Shown here one piece after another: positions 15,835-18,723 of a stretch of 18,723 bases of DNA. The DNA comes from Victivallales bacterium. GTDB taxonomy: Bacteria > Verrucomicrobiota > Lentisphaeria > Oligosphaerales > Oligosphaeraceae. Each line of letters opens with the position of its first letter. Positions within the stretch are counted from its first letter, which is position 1. The notes beneath the pieces were generated by a model. The model searched no databases. It was not told where the DNA came from and saw only the letters and a program-made list of their open reading frames with translations. The stretch lies in the NCBI GenBank assembly GCA_017431185.1, contig JAFRLP010000152.1, forward strand, positions 1 to 18,723. Reading direction: 5' to 3'. The position numbers and the translations under genes are program-made.

Positions 15835-16875
15835 TCAACGGATGAGCAATTGTCCCTTTACCCTTTCGTGAAGCAACTCGCAGTGGTAATGGGGGATGTG
15901 GAAAAGCAAACGGACGGCGCGTCGCCCCATCTCCACAAAATCGACATGATAAGTGGTCAGTCGGCGGCATGCGTCCGCAGGGTATTTTTTGGGAAAAAGG
16001 ATGATGTCGTCAAATCCAGTCACTATCGCGTTCGGGAGATTGGCGCTGGGCAGGTAAGAAAGCTGGAAATGGAGAGCGACGTCATCGGCGGTGAAGAGTA
16101 TTCCGTCAGGTCGAAACGCCTTGGCCTGCTCCAAGGCGCTTCTGAAATTGCCTGTGACATTGGACTGGAATTCGAATCCCATTTGGGCAGCCAGTTTCTC
16201 AAAGAGGAAATGACGCTCGGATTCGTTGAAAAGCAACGGCGACACGGCGCAGCGCCCCACAAACAGCACACGCCGCGCCCCCCTTTCGCGGTGATAGCGC
16301 AGCAGTTCCTCCATGCCATGATAATTGTCCACCAGCACGGCGGTGTGCTCCCAGGCAACGTTGTTGAACAGAACAATGCGCGAAAAGGGGTTGGCCAGCA
16401 CCGAGGCAAATTCGGGCAGGTTATAGACGTCACCGCTGGGGATGAGCCCCTCGTCCGGCGGCAGTTTCCATTGGCGCACCTGAAAGCCTGTGTTGTTAAG
16501 CACGTCCGGATAGTCCTGAATGACCTCAATGCCGTTTTGCGCGGCTTCCTCGCGAATGCCGGCCAACATCATGCCGCCCACGGGAGTGTCCGTGCCGATG
16601 GCCACCCGCGGTCCCATCACGCGGATGCGACGCAAGGGCGGCATGGGGCGCCGCTCCGGCGAATTCACGGTGAAGCCATGACCTGGCAGCCTGGAAATCA
16701 GCCCGCGCAACTGAAGCTCCTGCTGCACCTTGGCCGCTGGAACCAGGCTGATGCCAAACCGCTCGCAGATTTCACGCCTGGTGGGAAAAGCCTCCCCCAC
16801 CGCCAGTCCACCAGTGTGTATCTGGTAAACAAGGGCGTCAACCACCTGTCGATATTTGCTTCTGTCCGGCTTCAT
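15835..16875 (-). CDS. GntR-type winged-helix regulator with LacI-like effector domain
   Basis: 346 residues. Residues 1-75 are a GntR winged helix: [17 protein letters not shown], then [20 protein letters not shown] and [21 protein letters not shown]. From about residue 88 ([20 protein letters not shown]) to the end it is a periplasmic-binding-like domain with the familiar [14 protein letters not shown] and [16 protein letters not shown] runs of LacI/GalR effector domains. This GntR-LacI hybrid plan is that of AraR from Bacillus, a sugar-responsive repressor. It is the first gene of operon B and is followed by the pseudopilin gene after 34 bp, so it probably regulates its own transcript with the two downstream genes. 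A 33-bp palindrome over its predicted promoter supports autoregulation. No clear Shine-Dalgarno precedes the ATG at 16875, but it gives the standard N-terminus. The effector sugar is unknown. Confidence 0.92.
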   Translation of the reverse strand: MKPDRSKYRQVVDALVYQIHTGGLAVGEAFPTRREICERFGISLVPAAKVQQELQLRGLISRLPGHGFTVNSPERRPMPPLRRIRVMGPRVAIGTDTPVGGMMLAGIREEAAQNGIEVIQDYPDVLNNTGFQVRQWKLPPDEGLIPSGDVYNLPEFASVLANPFSRIVLFNNVAWEHTAVLVDNYHGMEELLRYHRERGARRVLFVGRCAVSPLLFNESERHFLFEKLAAQMGFEFQSNVTGNFRSALEQAKAFRPDGILFTADDVALHFQLSYLPSANLPNAIVTGFDDIILFPKKYPADACRRLTTYHVDFVEMGRRAVRLLFHIPHYHCELLHERVKGQLLIR

Positions 16876-16902
16876 GCAACTGTCATGGAATGGTTGTATA
16901 TG

Positions 16903-16935
16903 CTTTTCTAGGATTTACTATACATCCTAAAAAAG
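16903..16935. promoter_or_regulatory. 33-bp palindromic operator candidate at the operon B promoter
   Basis: The plus strand reads CTTTTCTAGGAT, nine bases (TTACTATAC), then ATCCTAAAAAAG; 11 of 12 base pairs match between the arms. The centre contains the predicted -10 box, so a dimer bound here would block RNA polymerase. It ends 27 bp before the regulator ATG, making the operon's own GntR/LacI protein the obvious candidate ligand. It could form a hairpin in RNA, but its position over the -10 argues for a DNA site. Confidence 0.65.
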
Positions 16936-16944
16936 TTTTTACAA
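16917..16944 (-). promoter_or_regulatory. Predicted sigma-70-like promoter of operon B
   Basis: On the minus strand TTGTAA (plus 16939-16944) is followed by a 16-nt spacer and TATAGT (plus 16917-16922), 41 bp before the regulator ATG. Both boxes match the consensus in four of six or five of six positions. The -35 box overlaps the split motif shared with operon A and the -10 box sits in the centre of the palindrome. Confidence 0.55.
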
Positions 16945-16964
16945 GCCATGCACAACTTTTTTTT
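16929..16964. terminator. AT-rich hairpin between the large unknown gene and operon B
   Basis: AAAAAAGTT (16929-16937) pairs with AACTTTTTT (16954-16962), a 9-bp stem with a 16-nt loop, and T runs follow on both strands. It lies 32 bp after the stop of the minus-strand gene at 16996, so it could be a weak terminator for that gene. The stem has only two G-C pairs and overlaps the operon B promoter, so the assignment is uncertain. Confidence 0.35.
16938..16955 (-). promoter_or_regulatory. Second copy of the split motif shared with operon A
   Basis: The plus strand reads TTTACAAG-CC-ATGCACAA, against TTTACAAG-ATT-ATGCACAA at 8350-8368. Sixteen of sixteen half-block bases agree and the spacer differs by one base. 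It covers the predicted -35 region of operon B. A common regulator or a shared promoter feature is inferred. Confidence 0.5.
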
Positions 16965-16995
16965 GCAATCCCCCCCTTTTGAATGGCAGCAGCGG

Positions 16996-18723
16996 TCAGT
17001 CAATCATGATTTCGTTGCCCATGCGCTTGATGGCGCTGCCGGGAAGGTTCTTGGCGGTGGCGGCAATACCGTCCAAGAGTTCCTCGAAAATCTGCGTGAC
17101 CGTCGCCCGCTGCGCCTCGTCCTCCGGCATACCCTTGTCATAGATATCGGCTATGTTATCGATGAGCATCCGGATGCCGCCGCCGGCAAGCACGTTCCCC
17201 GACAGCATCCGCTCGGCGACTTGGTGCAGTCCCGCGCCAACGAGTTTTCGCTCCGCCTCCTGTATGACGGCTTTCTGCGCCGTGAGCAGGTTCTCCTTCT
17301 GGATGCCGGGCGCCTCCTTCGGCGTGAACATCGATTTGAAGAGTGAAAGTCCGTGCAGAATCGACTCCGTGAGGTCGCCAAACTGGTAGCCTCGGGTCTT
17401 CATTCCGTCCGCAATCGACGCCTTGGCGTTTGCAGAGGAGATCTTGTTCTTGTAAACCCCAAACGTCTCGCATTTGAGGTAGAGGCGGCGAAGCGGGCCG
17501 CTGCCGCCCGCGTCCTGGAGGTGGTCTGTGTCGGGGATGGTGAAATAGTGGAATGTGCGCATTCCATTCATGAGTCCGACCATTCCTGTGGGCACGTCGA
17601 GTCCGCGCGCCTCGTTGCGGTGCCCGTCCACGGTGAGGTGGTGATAGGGCTTGGCGTGCGTGGACGCGCGCGGATAGAGGCCGTCCGCCCCGTCAAGCCA
17701 GCGGGCGATATTGCCGTCAGGGTCGGCCACGGAGAAGGCTCCGCGGTACATGTACTGCCCGTTCATCAGCGCGGCCGCGTGCAGGGCATGAGTGACCGCG
17801 ACGATGTTGCCCATGGTCGGCGCATAGCGAGCCGTCTTTCCCTCGCGCAAGGCATGAAGGATGTCGAAACCACGCTGGATGCGGGCCGAAAGCGAGGCGC
17901 GTAGCTCATCCACGCTGCGCGGGCGTGACATGCTGCGGGAACGCGTCGTCGCCATGCCCTCATAATGGATTTTGGGCAGACGGACTATTCGCCCGTCAAC
18001 CTCGACGTCCAGTTCATCGGGCAACTGGGCTGCCGTCAGCGGAGGCCTTGGGTCGGGGACCCTGGTGAATGCGACGGGCTTGTAGTCCCTGGCGACCTTG
18101 CGCGGGTCCTCGCCGGACTTGCGCGCCGCGTATTCCTCGGGATGGGTGAGTTTCTGCACATTCTCCTCGGAGAAGGCCGCGAAGAACCGGCCTGCGTCGG
18201 CCTTGGAGACGGTGATGCTCGTGTTGCCGAAATTATCGAACGCGAGTTTGCCGCCGGCATTGCCCGCGATTGCCTCAAGAAGCTTGAGCGTGGAGCCGTC
18301 AAGCCCCTTGTCGCAGTGGAAGACGAGGTTCCCGCCCTCGGCAAAGGCCCGCCAGGGCACTCGCGTCTCGGGCTTGACTTCAAGATGCTCCAGGGCGACC
18401 TGCCCCTTTTGGCTCACCCAGGTGGTGGGCGAAGTGAGCATCTCCAGATGCGAAATGGTGTTGATTGCCTGCTCCTGCATCGCGGGGCCGTCGGCTGCAA
18501 GGTCGTCGTAGAGTTCCAACTGCATCCCGCCTATCTTGAGGAGACGGTCAAGCTGCTGGCGGAACTCCGCCTCCTTCTTGTCGATTTCGGCATTGACCTT
18601 GACACGCAATTCTCTCTCTGCATCCGAAATGCCATTTTCATTCGGGTCAAAGGCGGCGCGGTAATCGGCGAAGAGGCGGTCAAACGAACCGTTCTTCGCA
18701 GTCTCGCGCAGGTCAATGAGCCC
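16996..18723 (-). CDS. Large protein of unknown function (N-terminus outside window)
   Basis: 575 residues are visible; the frame is open from the last base of the window to TGA at 16996-16998, so the true start lies beyond it. I do not recognise the family. Near the visible N-terminus FDPNENGISDAERE (25-38) resembles a calcium-binding D-x-N-x-NG loop, followed by a charged, helix-rich stretch (about 35-75). The middle has an Arg/Ser-rich segment (ATTRSRSMSRPRSVDELRAS) and then a conserved-looking, His-rich block: THALHAAALMNGQYMYRG, HAKPYHHLTVDGHRNEARGL, RTFHYFTIPDTDH and RRLYLKCETFGVYKNK. The end is helical. No signal peptide or membrane segment is seen in the visible part. It lies upstream of operon B on the same strand, 120 bp away, and has its own likely terminator region. 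An enzymatic or effector-type domain is possible, but I assign no function. Confidence 0.8.
   Translation of the reverse strand, partial: GLIDLRETAKNGSFDRLFADYRAAFDPNENGISDAERELRVKVNAEIDKKEAEFRQQLDRLLKIGGMQLELYDDLAADGPAMQEQAINTISHLEMLTSPTTWVSQKGQVALEHLEVKPETRVPWRAFAEGGNLVFHCDKGLDGSTLKLLEAIAGNAGGKLAFDNFGNTSITVSKADAGRFFAAFSEENVQKLTHPEEYAARKSGEDPRKVARDYKPVAFTRVPDPRPPLTAAQLPDELDVEVDGRIVRLPKIHYEGMATTRSRSMSRPRSVDELRASLSARIQRGFDILHALREGKTARYAPTMGNIVAVTHALHAAALMNGQYMYRGAFSVADPDGNIARWLDGADGLYPRASTHAKPYHHLTVDGHRNEARGLDVPTGMVGLMNGMRTFHYFTIPDTDHLQDAGGSGPLRRLYLKCETFGVYKNKISSANAKASIADGMKTRGYQFGDLTESILHGLSLFKSMFTPKEAPGIQKENLLTAQKAVIQEAERKLVGAGLHQVAERMLSGNVLAGGGIRMLIDNIADIYDKGMPEDEAQRATVTQIFEELLDGIAATAKNLPGSAIKRMGNEIMID

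Noticed and set aside
15850..16911. A 353-codon plus-strand open frame
   Set aside because: Antisense to the GntR/LacI regulator, which has clear winged-helix and effector-domain motifs.
18607..18609. TTG codon as a start for the large unknown gene
   Set aside because: The same frame is open without a stop to the edge of the window and continues with plausible protein sequence, so the gene is partial and the TTG is an internal Leu codon.

Overview
The window looks like a chromosomal piece of a GC-rich bacterium of the Lentisphaerota (Victivallales-like) or a near relative in the PVC group. This is an inference from gene content: two prepilin-like proteins with the FTL(V/I)[12 protein letters not shown] signature, a DUF4838 protein, another very large secreted glycosidase-like protein, and LacI- and GntR/LacI-type sugar regulators. 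No rRNA, tRNA, CRISPR array, transposase or integrase was seen.

Layout. (1) 1-254: the 3' end of rplQ (ribosomal protein L17) and a clear intrinsic terminator, so the left edge is the end of a core ribosomal operon. (2) 398-4390, plus strand: an M16C (PreP-like) zinc peptidase, then 18 bp later a LacI-family regulator. (3) 4391-4625: a gap between convergent genes holding a 106-bp foldback element. (4) 4626-8280, minus strand: operon A, a pseudopilin-like protein followed by a DUF4838 glycosidase-like protein. (5) 8475-9221, minus strand: a sirtuin deacylase; the 309-bp gap above it is packed with hairpins and inverted repeats. (6) 9531-11753, plus strand: a site-2-type membrane metalloprotease and, 6 bp later, an extracellular solute-binding protein with no permease beside it. 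(7) 11801-16875, minus strand: operon B, a GntR/LacI hybrid regulator, a second pseudopilin-like protein and a 1075-aa multidomain glycosidase-like protein. (8) 16996-18723, minus strand: a large protein I do not recognise, running off the right edge.

How it may work together. Operons A and B share one plan: a small pseudopilin-like protein directly upstream of a large secreted carbohydrate-active protein, with a sugar-type regulator next to or inside the unit. Both upstream regions carry the same split motif, TTTACAAG-(2 or 3 nt)-ATGCACAA, and operon B also has a near-perfect 33-bp palindrome over its predicted -10 box. This suggests regulated polysaccharide-use modules in which the pseudopilin is a dedicated surface or secretion partner of the enzyme. 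That partnership is inferred from gene order only. It is the best candidate here for a poorly described system.

Limits: all calls come from reading the sequence. Family names rest on motifs and remembered family patterns, not on database searches.
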